64,000 bases of DNA from Phytomonospora sp040655735. Its GTDB lineage: Bacteria; Actinomycetota; Actinomycetes; Mycobacteriales; Micromonosporaceae. The stretch covers positions 1-64,000 of the forward strand of contig NZ_JBFAKK010000017.1 of NCBI RefSeq assembly GCF_040655735.1, given 5' to 3'. Numbering within the stretch: the first letter of the stretch is position 1; each line of letters opens with the position of its first letter. Shown piece after piece: positions 42,601 to 52,967 of this stretch. Position numbers and translations under genes: made by a program. The notes beneath the pieces are model-generated. The model saw only the letters and a program-made list of their open reading frames with translations. It ran no database searches and was not told the origin of the DNA.

Positions 42601-43560
42601 ATGCCCTCACTGACAGCCGAACACGTAGGCGGCCGGGTCGTTATCCGACTAAATGCCGGGGTGCGCGAGGGCCGCGAACGCTTCACCGACGTTCTCGGCG
42701 AGCTCCTTGAGATCAGTGATCGTTCTCTCCTGATCCGGCGCGACGACGGCGGTGAGCAGAAGATCGACCGCGCCGACGTCGTGGCCGCCAAGCCGGTGCC
42801 GCCGCGTCCGGTGCGGTTCTCGGCGGTCGCGGCGCTGGAGCGGGTCGCCTCGGCGCACTGGCCGGCGCCCGACAGTGAATGGATCGGCGACTGGCAGCTG
42901 CGGGCGGCGGCCGGCTGGACCTTCCGCGCGAACACGGTCCTGGCCGTCGGCGATCCGGGGCGCCCACTGGAGGAAGCCGTCCGCTACGTCACCGACTGGT
43001 ACGGCTCGCGCGGCCTGCCGCCGGTGTTCTCGCTGCCGCTTCCGCTGTCGCGGCGCCTCGACGCCGACCTGGACCGGCTGGGCTGGGTCGAGCAGCTGCC
43101 GCGCACGAACGTGATGACCCGTGAGCTGTCCGACTGGACCCGGCCGCCGCGGGCGGACCTGGAGCCGGTGCAGATCGGTTCGGCGCCCTCGGTGGGCTGG
43201 CTGGACCTGGTGTCGAGCCGCAAGGGCGGGCTGCCGCAGATCGCACTGAGCATCCTCGCGGGCGCGCCGAAGACCGCCTTCGCCTCGCTGTACGAGGACG
43301 GCGAGCTGATCGCGATCGGCCGGGGCGCGGTGTCGGCGGGCTGGCTCGGGGTGTCCCTTGTGGAGGTCGTGCCGGAGGCAAGGCGACGCGGTGTGGCCAC
43401 GCACCTCTTCGACGGTCTGGTGGGCTGGGCCCGGCCCCTGGGGGCCGAGCGCGCCTACCTACAGGTCGTGTCGACCAACGAGGCCGCGACGGCGCTGTAC
43501 CACCGGATCGGTTTCACCGACCACCACGAGTACACCTACCGCAGGCTCAGCGCCGCTTGA
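42601..43560 (+). CDS. GNAT family N-acetyltransferase
   Basis: A 319-residue protein. The C-terminal GNAT domain (about 210-319) carries the acetyl-CoA loop VEVVPEARRRGVATHLFDGLV and the terminal ALYHRIGFTDHHEYTYR. A related N-terminal half makes a tandem or fused arrangement with a MSH1-like degenerate copy. GGGAG precedes the ATG at 42601. The substrate is unknown. The 3' end overlaps the convergent gene by 14 bases. Confidence 0.88.
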   Translation: MPSLTAEHVGGRVVIRLNAGVREGRERFTDVLGELLEISDRSLLIRRDDGGEQKIDRADVVAAKPVPPRPVRFSAVAALERVASAHWPAPDSEWIGDWQLRAAAGWTFRANTVLAVGDPGRPLEEAVRYVTDWYGSRGLPPVFSLPLPLSRRLDADLDRLGWVEQLPRTNVMTRELSDWTRPPRADLEPVQIGSAPSVGWLDLVSSRKGGLPQIALSILAGAPKTAFASLYEDGELIAIGRGAVSAGWLGVSLVEVVPEARRRGVATHLFDGLVGWARPLGAERAYLQVVSTNEAATALYHRIGFTDHHEYTYRRLSAA

Positions 43561-44017
43561 CGGGCTTCTTGCGGGAGTAGTACTTCTCGGTGTTCTTCAG
43601 CTGGCGGCTGCGGTAGTCCGCGGCGAACAGCGTCAGGGCCATCAGGCCGATGAAGACGCCGATGACGGCGACGGCCCAGAAGGTCAGCAGCGCGACGAGG
43701 AAGTCGCCGAGGCCGTTCTCGAAGGGCCCGCGGCCGGCGGCGACGGGGCCGAGGACGACGGCGAGGACACCGGCGACGACGACGCCGAGTCCGGCGTCGG
43801 CGATGAGGTTCTGCACCGATCCGCGGCGTCCCCACCACACGCCCGCGGCGATCGCGATCGCGGCGATGACGGCGATCATCGCGATGCCGAGTTGAGTGTC
43901 GCCGTCGGCGTCGGTCTCGTCGTTGCCGCTCATGACGAACGCGGCGATGACGTAGACGGCGACCAGGGCTGCGGTGAAGGCGGCGATGGGAATCCAGCGC
44001 GCTCGGGGATTGCTCAC
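43547..44017 (-). CDS. Integral membrane protein downstream of mshB
   Basis: A 156-residue protein with about four transmembrane helices (IPIAAFTAALVAVYVIAAFVM, LGIAMIAVIAAIAIAAGVWW, LGVVVAGVLAVVLGPVAA, LLTFWAVAVIGVFIGLMALTL) and a basic cytosolic tail (SRKKPVKRR). GTG 44017 is used. It lies two genes after mshB on the same strand and overlaps the GNAT gene end. Function unknown. Confidence 0.78.
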   Translation of the reverse strand: MSNPRARWIPIAAFTAALVAVYVIAAFVMSGNDETDADGDTQLGIAMIAVIAAIAIAAGVWWGRRGSVQNLIADAGLGVVVAGVLAVVLGPVAAGRGPFENGLGDFLVALLTFWAVAVIGVFIGLMALTLFAADYRSRQLKNTEKYYSRKKPVKRR

Positions 44018-44075
44018 GGCAAATATGTACCCGAGATGAAGCGCACAGCGCAAGCCCTTCGCGCGCGCCGGAACG

Positions 44076-44507
44076 TCAGCGTCGCCTGGTCACCACGACA
44101 TATGCCGCGACCACGGCGGCCGCGGCCCCGGTGAGCAGCATCGCGTAGCCGGGCCACACGTCGGGAATGACCAGGTCGCCGTCCCCGGTGGGCCGCGACA
44201 GGCCGACCACGACGGCGAACCACACCACGCCGGGCAGCAGGGCGGTGATGCGCCAGCCGGTCAGCCACACCGCGAGGAAGGTGAGGCCGGCGTTGACGAT
44301 AAGGGCCATCGCCGCCGACACGGGGACGTAGACCTCGTTGAAGCGCAGCGGCACCAGGAACGACTCGATGACGGCGAAGACGAGGGCGGTGGAACCGACG
44401 AGCGCGGCGCCGGAGACGCGGATGGCCAGGGACAGCCCGGGCGGGGGCGTCGCCTCGGTGGTGGTGCGGGGATCCACGGGGGAAGCCGTGGAAGTGTCGG
44501 TGCTCAC
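44076..44507 (-). CDS. Membrane protein adjacent to mshB
   Basis: A 143-residue protein with a Thr/Pro-rich N terminus and four transmembrane helices (AALVGSTALVFAVIESFLV, AAMALIVNAGLTFLAVWL, ITALLPGVVWFAVVVGL and AMLLTGAAAAVVAAYVVV). It follows mshB on the same strand, in the place of Rv1171 in mycobacteria. Function unknown. GTG 44507 is the start. Confidence 0.8.
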   Translation of the reverse strand: MSTDTSTASPVDPRTTTEATPPPGLSLAIRVSGAALVGSTALVFAVIESFLVPLRFNEVYVPVSAAMALIVNAGLTFLAVWLTGWRITALLPGVVWFAVVVGLSRPTGDGDLVIPDVWPGYAMLLTGAAAAVVAAYVVVTRRR

Positions 44508-44605
44508 TCCGGGAGGGTAGCTCGCGGAGCTGAGCGCGGGGCGTCGGCGGGGCCCGGCACGCCGTCGACGGCCCGGCGGGAAGGGCCCTCAGCGGCCCGT
44601 GGGCG

Positions 44606-45490
44606 TCACAGCCCGGCGAAGAGGTCGTCCTCCCACTCCGGGCCGCCTTCGAGGGCGACGGTTCCCGGACCACGCTTGCCGCGCGCGAGGGTGTAGTACT
44701 CGACTTCGAGGCCGGCCTCGCCGAGTTCGGCGGCCAGCGTGAACATCCAGTCGCCGCCGGGGATCTGGCTGGCGTGCGCGTGCAGCGCGGCCAGTTTCGC
44801 CTCGCCGAAGCCGGTGGCCTCGACGCGGGCGTCGATCTGCTCGTCGGGCGCGCCGAAGGGCAGGTCCTCGACCCGCTCGACCTCGCCGAAGGGGTTCTCG
44901 GCGGAGTTCTTGAAGTGCTCGAACATCTCGGCGAGCTCGCGGCGCGAGACGGTCGTGTAGTAGAGCTTGTCGACGGTGTGCGCCTCGGGTCCCTCGGCGG
45001 CCAGCTCCATCGCGCGGACACTGACGCGGTGGGCCTGGATGTGGTCGGGGTGGCCGTAGAAGCCGTTGGCGTCGTAGGTGACCAGGACCTGCGGGCGGAC
45101 CTCGCGGAGGATCTGGGCGAGGTGACCGGCGGCCTCGTCGAGGTCGGCGCCCCAGAAGGCGCGCGGGTGCTCGTTGGCGGGCAGGCCCATCATGCCGCTG
45201 TCGCGGTACCGGCCGGCCCCGCCGAGGAAGCGGTGGTCGGTGACGCCGAGGGCGGCGCAGGCGGCGTCCAGCTCGGCGATGCGCCAGCCGCCGAGCTGGT
45301 CGGCCTGCGCGGCCTCCAGCTGTGCCAGCGCGGGCACGTGGATCTCGCCCTCCTCCCCCAGCGTGCACGTCACGAGGGTGACGTGGGTGTCGGGAGCGGC
45401 GGCGTAGCGGGCCATGGTGGCGCCGGTGCCGATGCTCTCGTCGTCGGGGTGGGCGTGTACGAGCACGATTCGCCTTGGCGCGTCAATCAC
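44606..45490 (-). CDS. mshB: Mycothiol biosynthesis deacetylase
   Basis: A 294-residue zinc deacetylase that removes acetate from GlcNAc-myo-inositol in mycothiol synthesis. The LmbE/PIG-L fold motif AHPDDESIGTGATMA (zinc His and Asp, catalytic Asp) is near residues 12-26 and the third zinc ligand is in GFYGHPDHIQAH. Its presence implies that the host makes mycothiol. GTG 45490 (VIDAPRRIVLV) is the start; two small membrane genes follow on the strand. Distinguishing it from the related Mca amidase rests on length and neighbours. Confidence 0.9.
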   Translation of the reverse strand: MIDAPRRIVLVHAHPDDESIGTGATMARYAAAPDTHVTLVTCTLGEEGEIHVPALAQLEAAQADQLGGWRIAELDAACAALGVTDHRFLGGAGRYRDSGMMGLPANEHPRAFWGADLDEAAGHLAQILREVRPQVLVTYDANGFYGHPDHIQAHRVSVRAMELAAEGPEAHTVDKLYYTTVSRRELAEMFEHFKNSAENPFGEVERVEDLPFGAPDEQIDARVEATGFGEAKLAALHAHASQIPGGDWMFTLAAELGEAGLEVEYYTLARGKRGPGTVALEGGPEWEDDLFAGL

Positions 45491-45507
45491 GTGGCCGACC
45501 TTAGCGC

Positions 45508-45546
45508 GACGGCCCCTCCCGTGGGGTGGGTACGGGAGGGGCCGTC
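45508..45546. terminator. Hairpin terminator between mshB and peptide transporter 1
   Basis: A perfect 15-bp stem (GACGGCCCCTCCCGT) with a nine-base loop ends the minus-strand transporter operon. Confidence 0.85.
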
Positions 45547-45581
45547 AGGTGCGGGTGGAAAGCTCGGCGATCAGGTCTCGC

Positions 45582-46603
<1,022 letters not shown>

Positions 46604-46604
<1 letters not shown>

Positions 46605-47635
46605 CAGACTTCCACCTTCCTGACATCGGACTCGCGGATCGCCTTGCGCTCGTCCACCGGGAGGTGGCAGGCGGCCGAGTGGCCGCCGTCGCCGGGCACC
46701 ACTTCGAGTTCGGGGCGAACGATCGCGCACGGGCCGGGAAGCATCGCGTGCGCACACCGCGGGTTGAACGCGCAGCCCGGCGGAACGTTCAGCAGGCTGG
46801 GCGGGTTACCGGGGATCGGCACCAGCTCATCGTTGGAGTCGCCCTTGAGCGACGGCACCGAGTTGAGCAGGCCCCACGTGTACGGGTGCTCCGGGGAGCG
46901 CATGACCCGCTCGACGCTGCCCTTCTCCACCGCGCGGCCGCCGTACATGACGAGCACGTCGTCGGCGACCTGGCTGACCACGCCGAGGTCGTGGGTGATC
47001 AGGATGATCGCCGAGTGGAACTCGCGCTGGAGATCTTCGAGCAGGTCGAGGATCTGCGCCTGGACGGTCACGTCGAGCGCGGTCGTCGGCTCGTCGGCGA
47101 TGATCAGGTTCGGGTCGTTGACCAGGGCCATCGCGATCATCGCGCGCTGGCGCATACCGCCGGAGAACTCGTGCGGGTACTGCTTGGCCCGCCGCGCCGG
47201 CTCGGGGATCCCGACCCGGTCGAGCATCTCCACCGCCCGCTTCCACGCCTGGTCCTTGCCGACCTTGTGGTGGATGCGGTACGCCTCGGAGATCTGCCGC
47301 CCGATCGAGTAGAACGGGTGCAGCGCCGTCAACGGGTCCTGGAAGATCATCGACATGTCCTTGCCGCGCATGCGGCGGACCGTCTCCGGCTTCGCGCTGA
47401 CGATGTCGACGTCGCCGATCGTGAGGCGGCCGCTGACCGTGGCGGTGCGCGTGTTGTGCAGGCCCAGCATGGTGAGGCTGGTGACGCTCTTGCCCGAGCC
47501 GGACTCGCCGACGATGCTGAGGGTCTTGCCGCGCTCCACGCCGAACGACACACCGTCGACGGCCTTGACGATGCCGTCCTCGGTACGGAAGTGGACCTTG
47601 AGGTCCTCGACTTCCAGGTAGGTGCCGGTGCTCAT
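46604..47635 (-). CDS. Peptide ABC transporter ATP-binding protein (OppD/DppD type), system 1
   Basis: A 343-residue ABC ATPase with Walker A GESGSGKSV, FSGGMRQRAMIAMAL and IIADEPTTALDVT, plus the C-terminal oligopeptide-type extension with CAFNPRCAHAMLPGPC. It pairs with the OppF-type ATPase. It starts 12 bases after the permease stop. Confidence 0.93.
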
Positions 47636-47647
47636 GCGTCGTACTCC

Positions 47648-48637
47648 TTAACCTAGCCGGACGCGCGGGTCGATGACCGCGTAGAGCATGTCGACCACGG
47701 CCGTGGAAACGACGATGAAGAAGGCCGCGATGAGCACCGTGGCCATGACGATGGGGAGGTTGCGGCCGGTGATGGCCTGGACGCTCATCTTCCCCAGCCC
47801 GTTGAGACCGAAGACGGTCTCGGTGACCACCGCACCCGACAGCAGACCGCCGAGGCCGAGGCCGGCGGAAGTCGCGATCGGGGTCATCGAGGCGCGCAGC
47901 GCGTGCCGCCAGTAGACGACCCGGTCGCGCAGGCCCTTGGCGCGGGAGGTGCGGATGAAGTCCTCGTCGAGGGTCTCCAGCATCTGCGACCGCGTCATCC
48001 GGGCGTCGAAGGCGAACCCGATCAGCGCGATCGTCAGCCAGGGCAGGATCATGCCCCCGACCCAGCCGAGCGGATTGACTATCGGGGATATGTACGACGG
48101 TTGCGGCAGCCACTCCAGGGTGTACCGGAAGATCAGCAGCAGCATCGCGCCGACGAAGTAGATGGGGAGAGCGGCGCCGACCAGGGTCGCGCCGATCGAG
48201 AAGCGGTCGATCAGGGTGCCGCGCTTGCGGGCGGCGATCACGCCGAGGCCCACCGCGATGACGGTCTGGAGGATCCAGGCGCCGATGGCGATGGAGGCCG
48301 AGATCGGCAGCGCCCGCGCGATCATGTCGCTGACGTCTTCGTTACTGAGAAAGGAGCGCCCGAAGCAGGGGGCGTCACAGCGTGTGGCGAACTCGCCCTC
48401 ACCGAGATCGCGGCCGACGAAGATGCCCGCCATGAACTCGCCGTACTGGGTCATGATCGGCTCGTTGAGGCCGAGGGACTCCCGCACGTTTTCCAACTGT
48501 TCGGCGGTGCACCGCTGCCCGCACACCGTGCGAGCCGGGTCCGCCGGGACGGCGAAGAACAGCATGAACGTCATGAAACTGATCAACGCCAGTGTCACGA
48601 CCGCCAGCAACGTCCGCCGCACAATGAAACGCAGCAT
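47648..48637 (-). CDS. Peptide ABC transporter permease (DppB type), system 1
   Basis: A 329-residue permease. N-terminal helix MLRFIVRRTLLAVVTLALISF, an extracytoplasmic loop with two Cys pairs, then a BPD_transp_1 domain with four or five helices and the cytosolic EAA-type loop (about 210-250, DEDFIRTSRAKGLRD). It follows the binding-protein gene and its hairpin, and belongs to the operon with OppD and OppF. Confidence 0.93.
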   Translation of the reverse strand: MLRFIVRRTLLAVVTLALISFMTFMLFFAVPADPARTVCGQRCTAEQLENVRESLGLNEPIMTQYGEFMAGIFVGRDLGEGEFATRCDAPCFGRSFLSNEDVSDMIARALPISASIAIGAWILQTVIAVGLGVIAARKRGTLIDRFSIGATLVGAALPIYFVGAMLLLIFRYTLEWLPQPSYISPIVNPLGWVGGMILPWLTIALIGFAFDARMTRSQMLETLDEDFIRTSRAKGLRDRVVYWRHALRASMTPIATSAGLGLGGLLSGAVVTETVFGLNGLGKMSVQAITGRNLPIVMATVLIAAFFIVVSTAVVDMLYAVIDPRVRLG

Positions 48638-48703
48638 CCAAAAACCACCTTGGTTCGCGCCGGTCGACCCGGCTGTCGCGTGGAATCCCGCCCTGTCGAT
48701 CCG

Positions 48704-48736
48704 GGGTGGGGCCGCGCGGTTCGCGCGGCCCCACCC
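48704..48736 (-). terminator. Strong hairpin after binding-protein gene, system 1
   Basis: A perfect 15-bp stem (GGGTGGGGCCGCGCG) with a three-base loop lies between the binding-protein and permease genes. Inside an operon it more likely attenuates or protects the upstream mRNA than ends all transcription. Confidence 0.8.
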
Positions 48737-48779
48737 GTCGGACGGTCGATCAGACGAACATTCCGGTCGTCAGATCAGG

Positions 48780-50531
48780 TCAGGCGTTGAGCGCCGGGTC
48801 GATCAGGAAGAGCTTGGTGATGTCCAGGGTGCTGAGGTTCTGTCCCAGCTGGAGGCCACCGATGTTCGAGCCGCTCATCCAGACGCCGTAGCTGATGTCG
48901 GCGGGGATGTAAGGCGCGAACTCCTTCATGATCTTCTCGTCCAGCTCGCCCCAGCCCGGGAGGGCCTCGGTGACGGGCAGGCTCTCGAGGCGGTCGATCT
49001 CGGCCTCGATGGTCGGCTCGGTGAAGTACGAGTAGTTCGTGCTGGCACCGGGAACGTCGGAGATGCCGTCCTCGCCCAAGCACGGCGGGATCACGGTCGA
49101 ACCCGACGGCCAGTCGGCACCCCAGCCGGCCCAGTACAGGTCGTACTCGTTGGTCGGGTCACCGATCTGGTCGTACCAGCCGGTCGGCTCCAGCGGAACC
49201 GTCTCCAGCTCGACACCGATCTTGGCGTACTCGTCCTTGAACATGCTGGCGATCTGGCCGTCCAGCTCCGAGGCGTTCTGGTAGGCGTAGCGCAGCTTGA
49301 CGGACTTGCCCGCCAGCAGCTCCTTGGCCTTCTCGATGTCGGCCGGGTAGGCGTTGAACTCCTTGAAGCCCGGGACACTGGGGGTCATGAACGCGGTACC
49401 GGGCTTGGCCGCGAACTCGCCGCCCTGGAGCTGCACCCAACGGTCACGCGGGAAGGCGTAGTTCAGCGCCTGGCGCGTCGCGAGGTCCTTCACGCGGTTG
49501 TTGTTGATGGCGATGTAGCCGTTGTACTTCTGGGCGCCCTGAACGACACGGGTGCCGTACTTGCCGAGGTCCGAGGTCACCTGGGGCAGCAGGTCGGGGT
49601 AGACCTGGGCGAAGGTGAACAGGTTCTCGTCGCCGCCGGCGTTGGCGTCCAGACGGACCGAGGTGTCCTGCGGCTCGGCACCGAACTTGAACTCGAACTT
49701 GTCCGGGTAGGCGTGACGGATCGGGTCCGTCTTCTCGTCCCAGTGCTCATTGCGGACGAGGACCATCTCCTCGTCGATGGTGCGCGACTCGATCTTGTAC
49801 GGACCCGAGGAGAAGGGCTTCTTGTCGAACTCGCCCTTGGTGTCCTTGGCCTCCGGCACGGGGGCCGTGTTCGGCATCGCCACGGCGAACGGAAGCTCGC
49901 AGCGGGCCTTGTCGAAGGTGAAGGTGATCTTGTTGCCGTTGACGGTCACGCCCGGCGGAACCTTCTCGGCACCCTCGTACGGTCCCTTGTACTCGCGGGA
50001 CTCCTGGAGCCAGTTCTGCAGGAACTGGGCGCCCTCACCGAGCTCGGGGGTGAAGCTGCGGGCGATGCCGTAGGCGACGTCGGCCGCGGTGATCTCGGTG
50101 CCGTCCTCGTACTTCAGGCCGGTCTTGAGGGTGTACTCCCAGACCTTGCAGTCCCCGTTGACGTCCAGGCCGGGGTTGGTGGCCAGGTCGCCGACGAGCT
50201 TCAGGCCGCCGCCCGGCTCCTCGCGGTAACCGTTGAGCGTGCGCCACAGCAGACCGTTGCCGACCATCATGTACGAGCCGACGTAGGTACGCGACGGGTC
50301 GAGGTGGACGAAGTCGGAGAGACCGGTGTAGTCGATCGTGCCACCGGGCTTCGCGTTGGGCACGGGGGTCGCGGGACCGGTCGAGTCGGCCTCGGTGCCG
50401 ATGATGTCGAGCGAGCCCACCTCGATGTCGTCGCTGGCTCCGTCACCTTCACCGGTGTTCTGCGAACACGCGCTGAGCGCGAGCGCAATCACCAAACCGC
50501 CTGCGGCGGCGATCCTTGAGGATCTTCTCAC
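48780..50531 (-). CDS. Peptide-binding lipoprotein (SBP family 5), system 1
   Basis: A 583-residue lipoprotein. Signal peptide with lipobox LSAC (Cys about 22), then an Asp/Glu-rich linker and the SBP_bac_5 domain (LTYSG-like, TLKTGLKYEDGTEITAADVAYGIARSF). It captures a peptide or related solute outside the cell. GTG 50531 has AAGGAGAAGG upstream. Its length, above 540 residues, and the many acidic residues are ordinary for the family. Substrate unknown. Confidence 0.92.
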   Translation of the reverse strand: MRRSSRIAAAGGLVIALALSACSQNTGEGDGASDDIEVGSLDIIGTEADSTGPATPVPNAKPGGTIDYTGLSDFVHLDPSRTYVGSYMMVGNGLLWRTLNGYREEPGGGLKLVGDLATNPGLDVNGDCKVWEYTLKTGLKYEDGTEITAADVAYGIARSFTPELGEGAQFLQNWLQESREYKGPYEGAEKVPPGVTVNGNKITFTFDKARCELPFAVAMPNTAPVPEAKDTKGEFDKKPFSSGPYKIESRTIDEEMVLVRNEHWDEKTDPIRHAYPDKFEFKFGAEPQDTSVRLDANAGGDENLFTFAQVYPDLLPQVTSDLGKYGTRVVQGAQKYNGYIAINNNRVKDLATRQALNYAFPRDRWVQLQGGEFAAKPGTAFMTPSVPGFKEFNAYPADIEKAKELLAGKSVKLRYAYQNASELDGQIASMFKDEYAKIGVELETVPLEPTGWYDQIGDPTNEYDLYWAGWGADWPSGSTVIPPCLGEDGISDVPGASTNYSYFTEPTIEAEIDRLESLPVTEALPGWGELDEKIMKEFAPYIPADISYGVWMSGSNIGGLQLGQNLSTLDITKLFLIDPALNA

Positions 50532-50574
50532 TACCTTCTCCTTTTTCAGTGGGTCCGTACCGGGGGGCACGGGA

Positions 50575-51582
50575 TCACCGGTTCGATTTCGGGTTGAGGG
50601 CGTCTCGCACCGAGTCGCCGAACAGGTTGAATGTCAAGACCAGGAGGAAGATGGTGCCGCCGCTGATCAGCAGGAGGAACCATCCGTTGATGATGCGCAT
50701 CTGGCCGACCGCGTAGGCGACCAGCCGGCCGAGGTCCGGGTGGGGCTGGGAGACGCCGACACCCAGGAAGGCCAGGTACGCCTCGGCCGCGACGAGCGCG
50801 GGGACCGTCATCGAGAACGACACGAGGATCGGCGCCCACACGTTGGGCAGGATCTGCTTGAAGACGATGTGCGCGGGGCCGGCGCCGGCGGCACGGGCCG
50901 CCTCGATGAACTCGCGCTCGCGCAGCGACATCACCTGGCCGCGCACCAGACGGGCGGCGCCCATCCACGAGAAGATCAGCAGCACGATCATGATCATCGA
51001 GGCCGAGACCCACAGTGGACGCTCGCCCGGACCGCCCAGGAGGAGGTCGGTCACGATCGGCACCGCGGCCAGCGCGATGATCAGGAAGGGCAGGCTCAGC
51101 ATCACGTCGATGAACCAGTTGATGACCGCGTCGAGCCAGCCGCCGACGAAGGCGGAGAAGGCTCCGACGATCGCCCCGAGGGCCACCACGACGATCGCGG
51201 TGATGATCGCGATCGACACCGAGGTGCGGATTCCGTAGAGCAGCTGCATCAAGACGTCTTCACCGTTGCCCGGCAGCACGCCGAGCCAGTGCGTTCCGTC
51301 CATACCGGCGAAGCCGAGCGGCTTGGCGCCGCTGTCGAGCAGTTCCGGGTTCTGCTTGTAGGCGTCGGAACCGTAGATGAGGGACCAGAGCGGGGCTCCG
51401 TAAGCCGCGACCATCAGCAGGACGATCGTGATGAACGTGGCCTTCGCCGTACGGTCGCGCTTGAGACGGGCCCACGCGAGTTGACCGGGCGATCGGCCGA
51501 CGAACTTCTTGGCCTCGGCCTCGGAGATCTCCTCGACGACGGTCAGATCCGCCTCGGCGATCGGCTCCATGGTTCCGCTCAT
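50575..51582 (-). CDS. Peptide ABC transporter permease (DppC type), system 1
   Basis: A 335-residue permease with N-terminal cytosolic region, six helices and an EAA-type loop (REREFIEAARAAGAGPAHIVFKQILPN). In this operon it is the first gene, ahead of the binding protein, then DppB, DppD and DppF, which differs from the usual A-B-C-D-F order. A 362-base region containing two regulatory candidates lies upstream. Confidence 0.93.
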   Translation of the reverse strand: MSGTMEPIAEADLTVVEEISEAEAKKFVGRSPGQLAWARLKRDRTAKATFITIVLLMVAAYGAPLWSLIYGSDAYKQNPELLDSGAKPLGFAGMDGTHWLGVLPGNGEDVLMQLLYGIRTSVSIAIITAIVVVALGAIVGAFSAFVGGWLDAVINWFIDVMLSLPFLIIALAAVPIVTDLLLGGPGERPLWVSASMIMIVLLIFSWMGAARLVRGQVMSLREREFIEAARAAGAGPAHIVFKQILPNVWAPILVSFSMTVPALVAAEAYLAFLGVGVSQPHPDLGRLVAYAVGQMRIINGWFLLLISGGTIFLLVLTFNLFGDSVRDALNPKSNR

Positions 51583-51622
51583 CGGCCGTGACGCTCCTCT
51601 TAGGACAGGGACAGGGAGTGAC

Positions 51623-51654
51623 CGGCACTGTAAGTGATCACTCGCACAGTGCCG
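51623..51654. promoter_or_regulatory. CGGCACTGT inverted repeat upstream of dppC-type gene
   Basis: CGGCACTGT and its exact complement ACAGTGCCG flank 14 bases that include the palindrome AGTGATCACT. They end 41 bases before the permease start, so they are a plausible operator. No cognate regulator is known. Confidence 0.45.
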
Positions 51655-51702
51655 TTCCTCACTGCAACGTAGCCCCGCGCGAGGCGATTTCGAACGCTGC
51701 CC

Positions 51703-51721
51703 GCCATCGGTTGGATAACAA
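51703..51721 (-). promoter_or_regulatory. Shared upstream motif, transporter 1 copy
   Basis: GCCATCGGNTGGATAACNA on the plus strand occurs here and at 57861-57879, upstream of the other peptide transporter operon. On the minus strand it reads TNGTTATCCANCCGATGGC. The copy is 121 bases from the dppC-type start. A shared regulator or promoter element is inferred. Confidence 0.55.
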
Positions 51722-51762
51722 GTCGATCACAGGCCGGAATGAAGGTGCGTTAGACGCTGAAC

Positions 51763-51795
51763 GGCCCTCGTCCACCTTCCAGGTGGGCGAGGGCC
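51763..51795 (-). terminator. Hairpin terminator after transporter 2 operon
   Basis: A 14-bp stem (GGCCCTCGTCCACC, one non-Watson-Crick pair) with a five-base loop lies past the OppF2 stop, closing the transporter 2 operon on the minus strand. Confidence 0.75.
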
Positions 51796-51944
51796 GCATC
51801 GTACTTATGGTCATCTAGCTGGGAGATCGCCTCCGCGCCCAGGGCACGGGTGTAACACGCCCGTAGTCTGCCTGTCATCGGCAGGGTCGACTTCGTAGGC
51901 GATCTTCGCTCTTGTGATGGTTTTTCTAAGGGGTCGACAGAGGC

Positions 51945-52967
51945 CTATTCGACGGCGTGCACGACGTCGCGGGGTGCGGCGTAGTGGCAGGCGTTGGGGT
52001 GCGGGGCACCGGCCCGGATCTGGAGCAGGGGCTCCTCGGCGGCGCACTTCTCGGTGGCCTTCCAGCAGCGCGTGCGGAAGCGGCAGCCCGAGGGCGGGTT
52101 CGCCGGCGAGGGCACGTCGCCTTCGAGGACGATCTCGTCGCGCAGCCCGCGAAGGGTGGGGTCGGGGACGGGAACGGCCGACAGGAGCGCCTGCGTGTAG
52201 GGGTGCATCGGGGCTTCGTAGATCTCGTCCTCGGTGCCGAGTTCGGCGATCTTGCCCAGGTACATCACCGCCACGCGGTCGGCGATGTGCCGCACCACCG
52301 ACAGGTCGTGCGCGATGAACACATACGACAGGCCCAGCTCGTCCTGGAGTTCCTCCAGGAGGTTGATGACCTGCGCCTGGATCGACACGTCGAGGGCCGA
52401 CACCGGCTCGTCGCAGATCAGGATCTCGGGTTTGAGCGCGAGCGCGCGGGCGATGCCGATGCGCTGACGCTGACCACCGGAGAACTGGTGCGGATAGCGG
52501 TTGATGTGATCGGGGTTCAAGCCGACGACATCGAGAAGATCCTGCACCGCTTTGCGGCGGCCGGTCTTCGGCACGACGTCGGTGTGGATCTCGAAGGGTT
52601 CGCCGATGATGTCGCCGACGGTCATGCGGGGGTTCAGCGACGTGTAAGGGTCCTGGAAGACCATCTGCACGTTGCGGCGAAGCCTGCGCATGCCGGCCCT
52701 GCCGAGTTTCGTGACGTCCTCGCCGCGAACGGAGATGGAGCCCTCCGTCGCGGTCTCCAGACCGACGAGGAGCTTGGCGAGCGTCGACTTGCCGCAGCCG
52801 GACTCCCCGACGACGCCGAGGGTCTCGCCCTTGCGGAGGGTGAGGTCGACGCCGTCGACGGCCTTGACCTGACCGACGGTGGTCTTGAAGACGACACCCT
52901 GCCGGATCGGGAAGTGCTTCTTGAGTCCCTTGACTTCCAGGGCGACATCGCCGTTGGGGCTAGACAT
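51945..52967 (-). CDS. Peptide ABC transporter ATP-binding protein (OppF/DppF type), system 2
   Basis: A 340-residue ABC ATPase very similar to the system 1 OppF-type protein: Walker A GESGCGKST, FSGGQRQRIGIARALALKPEILI, CDEPVSALDV, and the C-terminal CRFRTRCWKATEKC tail. Last gene of operon 2. Its ATG overlaps the DppD stop region by eight bases. Confidence 0.93.
   Translation of the reverse strand: MSSPNGDVALEVKGLKKHFPIRQGVVFKTTVGQVKAVDGVDLTLRKGETLGVVGESGCGKSTLAKLLVGLETATEGSISVRGEDVTKLGRAGMRRLRRNVQMVFQDPYTSLNPRMTVGDIIGEPFEIHTDVVPKTGRRKAVQDLLDVVGLNPDHINRYPHQFSGGQRQRIGIARALALKPEILICDEPVSALDVSIQAQVINLLEELQDELGLSYVFIAHDLSVVRHIADRVAVMYLGKIAELGTEDEIYEAPMHPYTQALLSAVPVPDPTLRGLRDEIVLEGDVPSPANPPSGCRFRTRCWKATEKCAAEEPLLQIRAGAPHPNACHYAAPRDVVHAVE

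Larger units (their letters stand above)
51583..51944 (-). other. Promoter region of transporter 1 and terminator of transporter 2
   Basis: This 362-base gap between the two operons holds the inverted repeat at 51623-51654, the shared motif at 51703-51721 and the hairpin at 51763-51795. No gene seen. Confidence 0.7.
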
